This document shows positions 29,192 to 38,556 of a DNA stretch of 43,756 nucleotides, one piece after another. Numbering within the stretch: position 1 is the first letter of the stretch; the number at the start of each line of letters is the position of its first letter. The DNA lies in NCBI RefSeq assembly GCF_004359215.1, contig NC_090615.1, positions 479,326-523,081 on the forward strand. The letters run 5' to 3'. The notes beneath the pieces were generated by a model. It did no database searches. It was given only the letters and a program-made list of their open reading frames with translations, and was not told where the DNA came from. Made by a program: the position numbers and the translations under genes. Origin of the DNA: Bremia lactucae. Lineage: Eukaryota > Oomycota > Peronosporomycetes > Peronosporales > Peronosporaceae.

Positions 29192-29522
29192 CCAGTCAAC
29201 TCCAATGGGAGCAGGAGGTGACATATCCCACGCAGTTGACGCATAAGCGTCTACTGAAACATTTGCCTTACTGACAGCTACACTGATCTGTGCAGCTGCC
29301 AGCTTAGCGGCCTCGCGGTCCACGCGCTCAGACTTGTTTGTCGCCATCTTGATCTTGGTCAAAATCAAGAATGCAAATAAAATCGATATTTTGATTAAGA
29401 TCATATTGCAAACAAAACGGGTTATTTGATTAAATCATAATGCTAATAAAATTGGTATTTAATTCAGAAAAACAATAATGCTAATTACAAGGAAACACTT
29501 AATGATCGCCCTGTCACCCTAC

Positions 29523-29563
29523 ATCAATCACTGTAGTGACAGTTGATTAAGGGGTGGTGGTGA
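29523..29563 (+). promoter_or_regulatory. Pre-LTR hairpin and polypurine tract (family B, E4)
   Basis: TCACT/AGTGA with a two-base loop, then AAGGGGTGGTGGTGA directly before the LTR at 29564. Confidence 0.65.
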
Positions 29564-30021
29564 TGTAACGTGGTGTTTCGTTACATAAGTAAATTTCCTA
29601 CAAGAGAAAATAAGCAAAGAAGTACAAAAAATAACTATCTTTATTAATTTTGACTTAAATAGTTCCAATAATAGCATATTTGATATTCTTTTTGATGCAA
29701 TTAGACATAAGCTTTATTGATTGGTTGTTTTAAGTCTAAATCAACCACGCCAATCATTTCAACACACGATTGTGCGGTGCGTAAGGAGGCGCCATACTTA
29801 GTTAGATATTAATATTATAAGTTCAGTAGTAGATGGAAGATCGTTACGCAGGAAACTAATTCTATTAATATTTCTTCCTAATACTAATCCTTTGAATAAC
29901 CTTTAGTAGCTTAAGACCCTAAGCTCTTAAAAAAAACTGTGTACGTGAAGCCTAACCTACACTGTTATCAGTGTATGGTCAACTAGTACTTACCAGTAGT
30001 ATTGAAAGGTGCCCCGTTACA
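29564..30021 (+). repeat. 3' LTR of family B (E4)
   Basis: 458 bp from TGTAACGTGG to CCCCGTTACA. The next base begins a family C LTR in mid-sequence, so this element either inserted into that LTR or was joined to it by a deletion. Confidence 0.92.
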
Positions 30022-30290
30022 GCTAGCGCTATAGTAATCCTAGGTATTAAAAATAATACGCTCGCAATGTAGGAGTGCACATCTACAGAGGTGGCATCTA
30101 TTGATTAATTAAAAATATGCTTTATGCTTAATTTTTTATAAATAGAAATTAATTTTCCGTGACGACACTTGTCCTAAGGTCGTTGGGTGAGGTAGCTTAG
30201 ACGCCCACCAACTACCTCACTGTGCATGAAGGTGTGTGCTTAAGTAGAGCGTTGTTGCTATAGAAGCGCCCGCGTAGTAGTCCTATTCAT
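30022..30290 (+). repeat. 5'-truncated LTR of family C
   Basis: Shares scattered stretches with 3580-3900, for example ACGCTCGCAAT, GTGACGACAC and CTTAAGTAGAGCGT. Its first half is absent, cut by the family B LTR end at 30021. Confidence 0.5.
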
Positions 30291-30307
30291 GACCCGTCTC
30301 TCTGAGC

Positions 30308-31369
30308 GTGTCAGTGAGGATGAGCTTAAAATCAATTGAACTCGTTTCACAGACCTCTCCGAATGTCATCGGGAGGTGGCAGAGCACTTGGCGCAGGGAC
30401 TTGGGGAACAAGCCCTGGCCAGGCTCTTGGGTAGTCCTCCTGAACAACATGTTGCCCAATTGGAGCAGTTTAAGGCATTTGGGCTTGGGCAGCAAGTGGT
30501 CGCGTCCGAGACACAGCCAAGCTGCGTTGGAATTCGTCACTCAGACTCAGGATGAGCTGAGGCATGAGCAGGCATGAGCAGGCTCGGAGCGAGGCTCTCA
30601 ACAGGACTGTTGAGATGCTCTCTGCCCGGCCGCATTAGCCGAGGCCCATTTGGATGTACCCGCCCAAGTTTGATGGAACTGCGGCGCACATGATTGTCCA
30701 CTGGCTTTTAGCCGGGGAGCAATGCGGTGTCGCCCAGCTCATCGAGGACGACAGCCGGATGGTGTCGTACGCCATGTCACATCTGCGCGGTAAGGCCTCA
30801 GAGTGGGCTTACTCGGCGCTTATGGCGTATAGAAAGGCGTTTCTCTCATGGGCGATCTTTAAGAATAAGATTCGCGCCATGTACCAGCCGCCAAACAACG
30901 AAGTGTTGCAAAGCGATCTCTGCAAGAGTATGTGCAAGAGATGCGCTCGCTGTCGGCGTCCATCACCGTAGGTCCGATTCCGGAGCGCATTAAGGTGCCC
31001 ATATTTATGAATGGACTACGGCATAGACCATCGCGACAGGCCCTTTTCAGAAAGGTGCCGTCGACGATGGAAGAGGCAATCCAAATTGCCTTAGTTGAAG
31101 AGCAATCCTACAACAGTGCCTCGGCGACAGGTTGGTATAAGCCGTCGACCGAGAGGTCAGTTGCCACTCCCATGGAGTTGGGCAATGCAGACCTTGTCTG
31201 CTATAAATGCGGTAAGTGCGGCCATATGATGGCTCGCTGCTATGCCAGGGTTCCTGTCGGGGTAAAGATGCCCAGCAAGAGAACTCCCTTCCCAAAGGGC
31301 GATGGCAAGAATCAGCGTGCGAGACGCATGAGTTCTGTATTGACCACTGAGGGTTCGGATAATGCATGA
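30308..31369 (+). pseudogene. gag of family C, second copy, broken
   Basis: Corresponds to 3948-5002. The first 230 bases differ from that copy at many sites and are frame-broken. From 30535 the sequence is the same except for a 10-bp tandem duplication (CATGAGCAGG) near 30560. It carries the same in-frame TAG and the same frameshift, and the CCHC knuckle CYKCGKCGHMMARC at about 31198-31239. Here gag leads on into the protease. Confidence 0.88.
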
Positions 31370-31421
31370 TCGCAGTAGGGGCGGGATGCCCTAATGACGC
31401 GGACTCTGAAGCTACCCCTAA
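30535..31421 (+). repeat. 887-bp gag block, duplicate of 4178-5054
   Basis: Same as 4178-5054 by eye apart from the 10-bp duplication. The match ends at 31421, the exact position where the other copy leaves gag sequence. Confidence 0.9.
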
Positions 31422-31422
31422 C

Positions 31423-31856
31423 TTGAGAGTTGTCAAACAAATGAGTGGCATAGTCCCTGAGGTCTCGAAATTTCGAACCTCAACCCTGCTGGTCTTTAGC
31501 GCTCATGTAAGAGGCTATTACCAGGTGATGACACTCCTAGTGGATTCGGGTGCACAACAAAATTTTGTGAAATTCGCGGCTCTAAGAAAGAGACCGGCGA
31601 TATTTATGTCGCTTTGCCAGGATGGCAAGCGAGAAGAGGCGACCGTTCGTTTAGCGAACGGCGCGCTCTTTTAGTCTGAGGGAATTCAGGTAGAACTCGC
31701 CTTCAGCTTTAGTGACTTCTCTTGTAAAGAGAAGTTCACAGTGCTAGGTATGGAGAGTCCGTATGACCTCATCCTAGGCATGCCATGGTTGGCAAAAGAT
31801 CAACCACGGATAGACTGGCGTGCACGCAAAGTTGCGAACTCTACGCAGGACATCTA
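31423..31856 (+). pseudogene. Retropepsin-type protease of family C
   Basis: Aspartic protease that cleaves the Gag-Pol polyprotein. TLLVDSGAQQNFV (about 31530-31568) has the catalytic Asp in DSG. ESPYDLILGMPWLAKDQPRIDW (about 31757-31816) is the usual end segment with the ILG flap-side motif. One in-frame TAG at 31672-31674 and a stop at 31854-31856 interrupt it. It ends shortly before the RT deletion. Confidence 0.82.
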
Positions 31857-32320
31857 AAAGCCGCGGAGCTGATTTACCCTGTGTATGACAAAGAGCTACT
31901 TCAATAAAGAATGTTCTTGTCAAGTTTCGTGTAAACCTACTGGGCACCAAACCATTTGGAATTTATACGGATCACGCATCACTACGGACCGCAATAAACT
32001 CACCCACCTCTCGTCTAGAATGGCAAGATGGCTCGCATTCTTCTCTGAACTTAATTTCAAAGTGAATATAAGCCGGGTAAGTCAAATGTCTTGGCTGACG
32101 CTTTATCGCGCAGACCAGACTTCGAGGTAAGACACCAGGAAAGCGTGTCTAGTGCGAAAACACAATTTCAGACGTCAACGTTGGCAGCCATGAAGGCAAA
32201 TCGGGATGAGCTCATTGGCCTCCGAGATAAAAGAGAGCTACAGTCAGGACGACCACTGTCGCCTGCTGTTGGATCACTTCGGTGGACGAAAGGTTTCTCT
32301 TCCGACGCACTTGAAAGCTA
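31857..32320 (+). pseudogene. RNase H remnant and linker of family C
   Basis: After the deletion the frame resumes with ELIYPVYDKELLQ, then in shifting frames IYTDHASLRT-like sequence, SSRMARWLAFFSELNFKV, EYKPGKSN and ADALSRRPDFEV at about 32090-32125. The downstream linker is open to 32320. RT and the first part of RNase H are gone. Confidence 0.78.
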
Positions 32321-32382
32321 AGCTGAATCGCTTTAGCTACAGCGATGGCCTGTTATGACATCAGCTGTCACCTTGTGATCCC

Positions 32383-33490
32383 TTGAGAGTCTATGTGCCT
32401 CATGACACAGATCTCAAGCTGATGTTCCTTCACGAGCTTCATGATGTGCCATCTAGTGAGCGTCTGGGCCGTAAAAAGACATTCTTACGAGTGTCAGAGG
32501 AATTTTGGTGGCCACATCTATTAAGATGGGTGGCCAACTATATTCGCTCTTGCGAACAGTGTCAGCGCATGAAGCCTTTACCGTCCAGCAGTGCGCCACT
32601 GAAGTCGCTACCGATTCTAATGGATTGTTGGAAGTCGGTAAGTTTGGACTTCATGTTTGGCATGCCGCCAGATCATAAGAATCGGACGGGGCTCGTCGTC
32701 TTTGTAGACAGACTAAGCAAAATGGTTTATTAAGCACCACATAAGACATCGATCACAGGCAAGGAGGCAGCTCTCTTGTTCCTGAATCATGTATAGCGAC
32801 TACACGGGATGCCCGAGTCCAAAGTATCGAACCGGGATCTACGTTTTACGTGGCGACATGTGTTTGAGCTGCTAGGTAGCAAGCTCCACATGTCGACCGC
32901 AGATTAAACCCAGATTGATGGCCAAACCGAACGTACCAATCGGGTCATGGCGGATGTCTTGCGCACTATAGCAACTCCCAAAGAGTGGCGCAAGCAATTG
33001 CCTTTGTGGAGTTCGCTATTAATAACAGTGTCAACGCCAGTACGGGTGAGACACCGTTTTATATTAATGGACTGCGCCATCCTTGGTCGCCAGGCTTGTT
33101 TGTGCGCAGCTTGAGTCTTAGTGGGGGAGGGCCCCTCACTATGCTCGGTGCGAACGAGGGACATAGTTTCGTTAATATGACGACGACCCGCTAGGGTATC
33201 ATAGCAACGACAGAAACTTGTCCTAGTGACCCTGCCAGTTTAGCAGTGATCAATGAAACCACGCCTTATGACCGACCTCTCGCGGGTATCATAGGCGAGT
33301 TTGATGCTAAAAGCGTAAGCGAGGATCAACGCTTTGTGGGTGAGCAATTGGTCATCCCACGTAAAGTCCGTGACGCAATGGCAAGCGCGCAAGACAAGCG
33401 AAAAGAATATGCGGACCTAATGGCCACAAAAATAATAAACACTTTAGTGTGGGCAAAAAATAATATTATGTACTGCTACCCTACCTAAAA
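32383..33490 (+). pseudogene. Integrase of family C, broken
   Basis: H2C2 zinc finger HELHDVPS..EEFWWPHLLRWVANYIRSCEQCQRMK (32425-32575). Catalytic core: SVSLDFMFGMP (first Asp), VVFVDRLSKMVY then a stop at 32731, SNRDLRFT (second Asp, about 32830), IDGQTERTNRVMADVLRTI (Glu region, about 32910). A frame change near 32985 leads to VEFAINNSVNASTGETPFYINGLRHP. The linker 33246-33488 is open (DQRFVGEQLVIPRKVRDAMASAQDKRKEYAD in parts). All three acidic positions are recognisable, but stops and frameshifts make it inactive. Confidence 0.85.
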
Positions 33491-33525
33491 ATGCAATTCC
33501 TGTACTACTTGAAGGTACTACGAAG

Positions 33526-33849
33526 TTGTTGCCGCGATTCATTGGGTCCTTTACGGTGGTAAAAGAGGTTGAAGGCCTTATTTATAGGCTCACCCTTCCC
33601 CATTATATAAAGACGCACCCCGTATTGTACGTGGGCCGTCTGAAACGGTATGTAGACCCAAATGAGGTCACATATCCCCATCCGTCTAAGGAGACCAACG
33701 GTGACGTCGACTGTGAGTCGAGCGTCGTTCAGGTGAGAGGGACGGTGAAGAGGAAAAGCTATCGGACCGATGCCTCCCACCACGATCAGGACTTTAAGAG
33801 CGAGGGACATCACGCGAGTAACGCAGATCCCTCAGCATTATCCTTTTAA
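33526..33849 (+). pseudogene. Integrase C-terminal domain of family C
   Basis: LPRFIGSFTVVKEVEGLIYRLTLPHYIKTHPVLYVGRLKRYVDP is the usual C-terminal SH3-like module, followed by a hydrophilic tail to 33849. The tail overlaps the end of the antisense ORF (33794-33849) in convergent orientation. Confidence 0.82.
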
Positions 33850-35211
33850 ATAGGTCCAAGCGAGTCTTCAGGCGTTCAAAACCCTGACGAGCCTTCGCTC
33901 GGACATCAACGAGATCCGAGGTCAGTCGCGAGACTTGACCTTCGAGATCCGCAATACGTCGTTCAGCAGCGCTTAACGCCTGTGACTGAACAGACGAAGG
34001 TAAGGCAGCCGCGAGAAGGTGGACGAGATCGCCACTCCTATCGGGCGCCGCCTGCACTGATGGTTGCGAATAGGAATCAACGCTTTCTTGTTGGAAGCTT
34101 GCTTGCCCACCACTCCGTGAGGCAAAGGTATCAGATCCTCGTCCAATAAAAAGGTTACCCGAAGAGTTTCGACTCTTGGGAACCGATCGATACCCTACGT
34201 ATTGATGTGCCCGGCTTGGTAGTTGCTTATGAAAAGGAGCACCAGTTGAGGCCTCTTCGCTAGTCTCAAATGGACTAGCAGAAGTAGCGCTGTGAGAAGA
34301 ATCAGGGGATACAGTACCGCCCATGATTTCTTTCACACGCAAGCGGGCGAAATTAATTCGCTGTGACCGCTATTTCATCGCATCGGAATGCGGATGAATG
34401 CGGCGCAAAAATTCCGTCTTGTATTGGTCGGCCGTTTCATTTGACTGCAACACGACCAAGATCGGGAAAATACGCTTAAGCGATTTTTCCTGAGCCCTCC
34501 ATGATTTAAAGACGCCATAATAATTATGTGCGTCTACAAGAGCGCGCTTTCGGAGCGACGCTCTTGGCCCGTTTGAACGAGGCCATTTAGATGGAGAGGG
34601 CATCGGTGATATGCCACCTGTACACAGCCACGTTCAAAACGACTGGCTTGTGACACCGACTGAGCACGTTCACGTGTCGTCGGCGGAGCTTCGGGCTCAG
34701 AATCCTCTATGTCAGAACCATTATGGCTTGTGGTCTGAGCATAAGGCGTTGTAATTATACCCAACGGAGAAGCTGCTGCCCCTTTATGAGCAGCGCTCTT
34801 ATTATCTGTCGCTGCACTATCCAGCGTAGACGACGAGATAGCATTCGTGAATGTTGTTGTTTCCAAGTTGTGAGCAATGGGAAAAGTATCAATGGGAAAT
34901 AATGCACCATCATCATTCCTCATGAAATCGTTGTCCGCATCACTACTATGAGGTGACGGCAACGGTGTCGACTCATTGTAGTCGACAATGAGCGGCGGAT
35001 TAACATCCTCACTGGTAAAGTGGAATGGATCCTTTAGCTCCGATAGCGCGACAGCAGCAGTAGCTGTCGGTGTTTCGACTAAGGCATTAGACGCTGCCGG
35101 CGAATTAACGCAGCGCGTGCGCTTAGTGCGAGGTTGAATGTGCGTCTTCTCAGACGACCCACCAACGTGGCCCCTTCTGGCCGGCATCTTTGGCGCCGTG
35201 TATGGCAACAC
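33794..35211 (-). pseudogene. Antisense ORF (aORF) of family C, nearly intact, coiled-coil end
   Basis: Read on the minus strand from 35211 it stays open for about 470 codons with one frame change (near 34570) and one TAG (near 34370). The N-terminus is basic (KMPARRGHVGGSSEKTHIQPRTKRTR in parts, a possible nuclear signal), then acidic and Ser/Thr-rich. A middle part follows with WRAQEKSLKRIFPILVVL and TEFLRRIHPHSDA. Then comes a Ser-rich part and a coiled coil near the end (AERRIADLEGQVSRLTSDL, VRAKARQGFERLKTRLDLF). It sits at the same place as the antisense ORFs of families A and B but its sequence is not clearly alignable to them. The ATG lies 112 bases from the 3' LTR. The function is unknown. 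Confidence 0.65.
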
Positions 35212-35304
35212 AGGTCGCTAAAGGGATTGAGTGAACAAGCGGCGCGTTAAGCAGCACGCAGTTCTTCGCTATCCTATGACAGTTTTATAAATTGTAATTT
35301 CGTT

Positions 35305-35389
35305 CTTGAAGGGGATCGGATGGTGTAACGATCTAAAGTTGCCCTAACGTTACACAGTCACCGTTAAGTACACTTGGTAAACGTACGAT
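35305..35389 (+). repeat. Polypurine tract and truncated 3' LTR of family C
   Basis: Purine-rich GAAGGGGATCGGATGG lies next to TGTAACG at 35324. The following 66 bases match the start of the LTR at 3351 (CCGTTAAGTACACTTGG shared) and then stop near 35389. Confidence 0.75.
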
Positions 35390-37870
35390 AAGTTGCAGAA
35401 TGCGAAATTTACGACAGGAACAAATATTGAGGGACATACCGCGTATATGCTTGACCTTCGCGAGTGACTGATGACACTTGGGGCTACAGTTGCTGATTCT
35501 TAAATGATTAGGCTACGGAAAGAATGAGCACACTTACCAAAGCTGATGAGATTGACGACCTGCGAAAATGGCATGAGCGCTTAGGACATATGGGTCCAAG
35601 TTACTGTAAAATAATGGTCGATCACAACCTGATCAAACGCATGGTATTGAGAAATCGCATGTTCCAAAACTTGAAATATGTCACCTGACAAAGCAAAGGC
35701 AGAAGCCGTCAAAGAAGTCGCTCTCGCACCAAATTAGTGGTCGGAATTACTTATTTATGCTGATTTAAAAATTCCTCCTAGGAACAACGGAAAACGATTT
35801 TTTGAATATTAATCATTATCGATGGTTATAGCAGGTATGTGGCTATACCTTGTAGTCACGAAGAGAGCATCAGTACTAAACCTATTTAGTAAAAGATACA
35901 TACAATGAGCTGAACGTAAAGTGAAAAGGTAGTATTGGATAATGGGCTCGAGTTCATGAACAAGGAAATTGAGCAATAATATCAAGAAAAAGGATTATTC
36001 ACCGAGATGCACCTCCGAATTCTTCTCGTTTGAATCTCTGTGAACGAACTCATCAAAGCATAGTTGGGATGACCAAAGCGATGATGTTACAGTCTGGATG
36101 TCCAAAGTCTTTATGGGTTAATTCGATAAGTACCGCTGAGTACATCAAGAATCTAACTTATTCAAAAGGAATAAAGAAAATCTCTTACGAGTGCTTGTAT
36201 GGCTCACGGCCAGATGTGCACCCATGTTCGAATATTCGGCACGATTGCATAGACCAAAATGCAACGATTGGATACGTGGTCGGATACCGCGGGGATACAG
36301 CAGATACAAATTATATATACCTGAATCACACATGACTCGATTCGTTGCAGAAGCATGCATCGATAAGGACACCATGTTTAAAGATAAACACAAAGGAATG
36401 GAACCTAAGTTCTGAAGATTAGCTCGATTTTGCGTCTGACCATGAAGATGTCAGACATTGATTGTGTTGATGGAATGACGTTATGAATCCGATGACGGCT
36501 CCGGTAGATGGTCTGATATTTCATCAGATAATGACCGCAGTAGTGACGCAATGAATAATACGATAGCTACGGGTGCTACATCACCAAGCAACTAAGTCAC
36601 AAATATGCCCGAAATTGGCATTAGTATTTGTAAGCGAGGCAGCGAAAAAGATGCAAGCAAAGAGACGAATGATGTGACAATATAAAAAATGATGATGAGT
36701 TAAACTGTGGGATATGGCAGAATGAGGAATTTACGGACATCAATGAAACCAACGTAGAAGAACCAAAAACAGATGAAGGAACAGAAATGAAAAATCCTAT
36801 GGATCTTGGAACAATGACTGACTGTGCTGTTAGTGCAGGTTTATCAAGTCAAGAAGATAATGTTGATTTGATAAGAATAATGAATAATGAGTCTTGCAAA
36901 AATAGACCCTACGAGATGAGATTTGATGAGGGAAACGGAGAAAATAAACCGCAGAAGATCAACTATCGCTGCCTACGATCAAATATATCAAATGCCTGCT
37001 GGCGCGATTGAAGATTCTAAACAACAAACCGTGGGGCGGCGGCGTTATCGAGACGAGCCTACAAAACTCTTATGTGACGTGCCAGACATGGAACAGACAA
37101 CGCAAGTATTCCATCCAAGCAAGCGAATCAAAATTGCCCCGACGTATCTTGATGATTACTACGTGAACGCCACAATGACAATAAGCAATCAAGCGATGAA
37201 AAGTGGCACGAAGACTGTCAAGATGCCCCATAGTTATAATGAAGCTGTAGTTTCTCCGCAATCACAAAAATGGCTTACTGGAGTGAAGCAATAATTGCAA
37301 GCTATGCATGAAAAGGGGGTGATATTAGAAGTACCAAAAGCTACTGTACCAGAGAAGAAGAGAATGATCCGAATCATGTGGCAACTTCAAGTTAAAACCG
37401 ACACTGACACACATGTATTACGTTTTCGTCCTCGCTCGTAGCACTTAGAAATCACCAAAAGGCCGGGATTGACTAGCACGAAACAGTTTCACCAGTAGCT
37501 TAGATGGCCTCTTTTCGGCTACTACTGGACGTGTCAGCGGAGATGTCTTTAAAATTATACGCACGGCATATTTGAATGCAGATTTGAGAATAAAACAATA
37601 TGTGAGCATTATACCTGGTTTTCTGTGTAGCCCAGGGATAATATGGATAACAGACAAAGCACTATATGGCCTCCATCACTCTGGAAGAGAATGGAACGAG
37701 GAACTTGACATTTCCTCTAATAAATTGGTCACACTGCTTCTCAGACTGAACCATGCTTATACTTGAGAATACGTCATCGAACGACTTCTCTGTTATTAGT
37801 GTACATTGATGTTGTGAGTGAAGCAACAAACTGTAAATCAAGTCAAACTAACATCATTACTTCTTCTTTT
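35390..37870 (+). mobile_element. Decayed Ty1/copia-type retrotransposon fragment
   Basis: A different superfamily from all others here. In order it shows a gag-pre-integrase zinc finger, integrase, linker and reverse transcriptase, all heavily broken. No LTRs were identified. It replaces the end of the family C LTR on its left. Confidence 0.8.
35522..37860 (+). pseudogene. copia-type pol (integrase and reverse transcriptase), broken
   Basis: STLTKADEIDDLRKWHERLGHMGPS (35524-35600) is the zinc-finger entry of copia integrase. NGLEFMNKEIEQ (35942-35975) and NLCERTHQSIVGMTKAMMLQSGCPKSLW (36030-36115) are the end of the integrase core. A low-complexity linker follows, then PHSYNEAVVSPQSQKWLTGVKQ.LQAMHEKGVI (37223-37325), the start of the RVT_2 domain. 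Then come ALYGLHHSGREWNEEL (37660-37705) and LLLVYIDVVSEA (37788-37823), where the second Asp of the expected YVDD is Val. Numerous stops are present. The integrase-before-RT order is diagnostic for copia. Confidence 0.85.
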
Positions 37871-37984
37871 CATTCAAAAATAGTGATCGAGCGACATAAT
37901 AAGCAACTACTGTCATCACATTCTTTGATGTATTTTAGGGGAAACTCGCTGGCTCGAATACCAGATAAGCTTATATTGCATACG

Positions 37985-38424
37985 TTTAACGGGGCAATTT
38001 TGACCTGTATTGCTTCAGTTCAAGTCCACTTCGCCCTGCCCCAATGCGAGTGGGGCCTCACGTCACTTCAAGTACACTAGTTCGTACAGAGGAAGACTCT
38101 CTTTAAAACACTTGCTTCAAAAAGGGTTACTTAAAAACTGTATTATTATAACTAAGTTCTGCTTGTCTATCGACTTAATACTAACTTTATCATAAACTAG
38201 CACAAAATATGTGCTAAGAGTCTTATCTGTCTTTCTCTTTGCGCGCGTCCAGCGCTAACTGGACCGCGGAGAAAGTAGATATAATGGTCTATAGCTATTA
38301 ATAGATAAGCTTTTAGAATATTACTATGTAAAGTAATATTCTCCAAATATTATCTACCTTTAAGATTATATATTAATTAACAACCTTTAAGTGTTAATTT
38401 AATGTAACGATACACCCCGTTACA
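37985..38424 (-). repeat. 3' LTR of family A (E6)
   Basis: 440 bp from TTTAACGGGG (mutated terminus) to CCCCGTTACA, in reverse orientation. Next to it, 38425-38437 gives the polypurine tract (AAAGAAGGGGTGA on the minus strand), and 38470-38490 holds the hairpin AGTGGTCA/TGACCACT. Confidence 0.92.
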
Positions 38425-38490
38425 TCACCCCTTCTTTAAACGACAATCACTCTGACTGTCATTAGGAAGAGTGGTCACAATTTGACCACT
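38425..38490 (-). promoter_or_regulatory. Polypurine tract and pre-LTR hairpin (E6)
   Basis: The minus strand reads the hairpin AGTGGTCA...TGACCACT (38470-38490), then AAAGAAGGGGTGA immediately before the 3' LTR. Same layout as at 2269-2333. Confidence 0.72.
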
Positions 38491-38556
38491 TTATTAAAAA
38501 CGATGTTGATTGGTCATAATTATCATTTTTAATTCTATCGCCTGGTTAATAAGTCC

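Larger units (their letters stand above)
26770..29347 (-). pseudogene. Antisense ORF (aORF) of family B, interrupted (E4)
   Basis: Starts with ATG at 29347 (MATNKSERVDREAAKLAAAQISVAVSKANVSVDA), 217 bases from the LTR, more intact than in copy E3. It is cut after PIGVDW by a family A LTR (28572-29191) and again by an inverted RT-RNase H scrap (27767-28053). The block SCLSWGDSCPCCFKGAGKC is readable around 27440-27490. The coiled coil (27107-26799) retains NLDHEQFRRRALAVTVDNVSRD. Shared motifs with copy E3 and with family A indicate a conserved protein. Confidence 0.55.
22524..30021 (+). mobile_element. Ty3/gypsy family B, long decayed copy with nested insertions (E4)
   Basis: Runs from a pre-RT region through RT, RNase H, integrase, integrase C-terminus and antisense ORF to the family B 3' LTR (29564-30021). 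Three foreign segments lie inside it: an rDNA-containing filler in the integrase (about 25394-25860), an inverted RT-RNase H scrap in the antisense ORF (27767-28053), and a family A LTR (28572-29191). No 5' LTR was found. All genes carry stops. Confidence 0.85.
30022..35389 (+). mobile_element. Ty3/gypsy family C, long copy (E5), RT deleted
   Basis: Order: truncated 5' LTR (30022 to about 30290), gag, protease, remainder of RNase H, integrase, integrase C-terminus, antisense ORF, polypurine tract and the first 66 bases of the 3' LTR. All RT and most of RNase H are missing between the protease and about 31860, a clean internal deletion. The right end is cut where a copia element begins. Confidence 0.85.
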
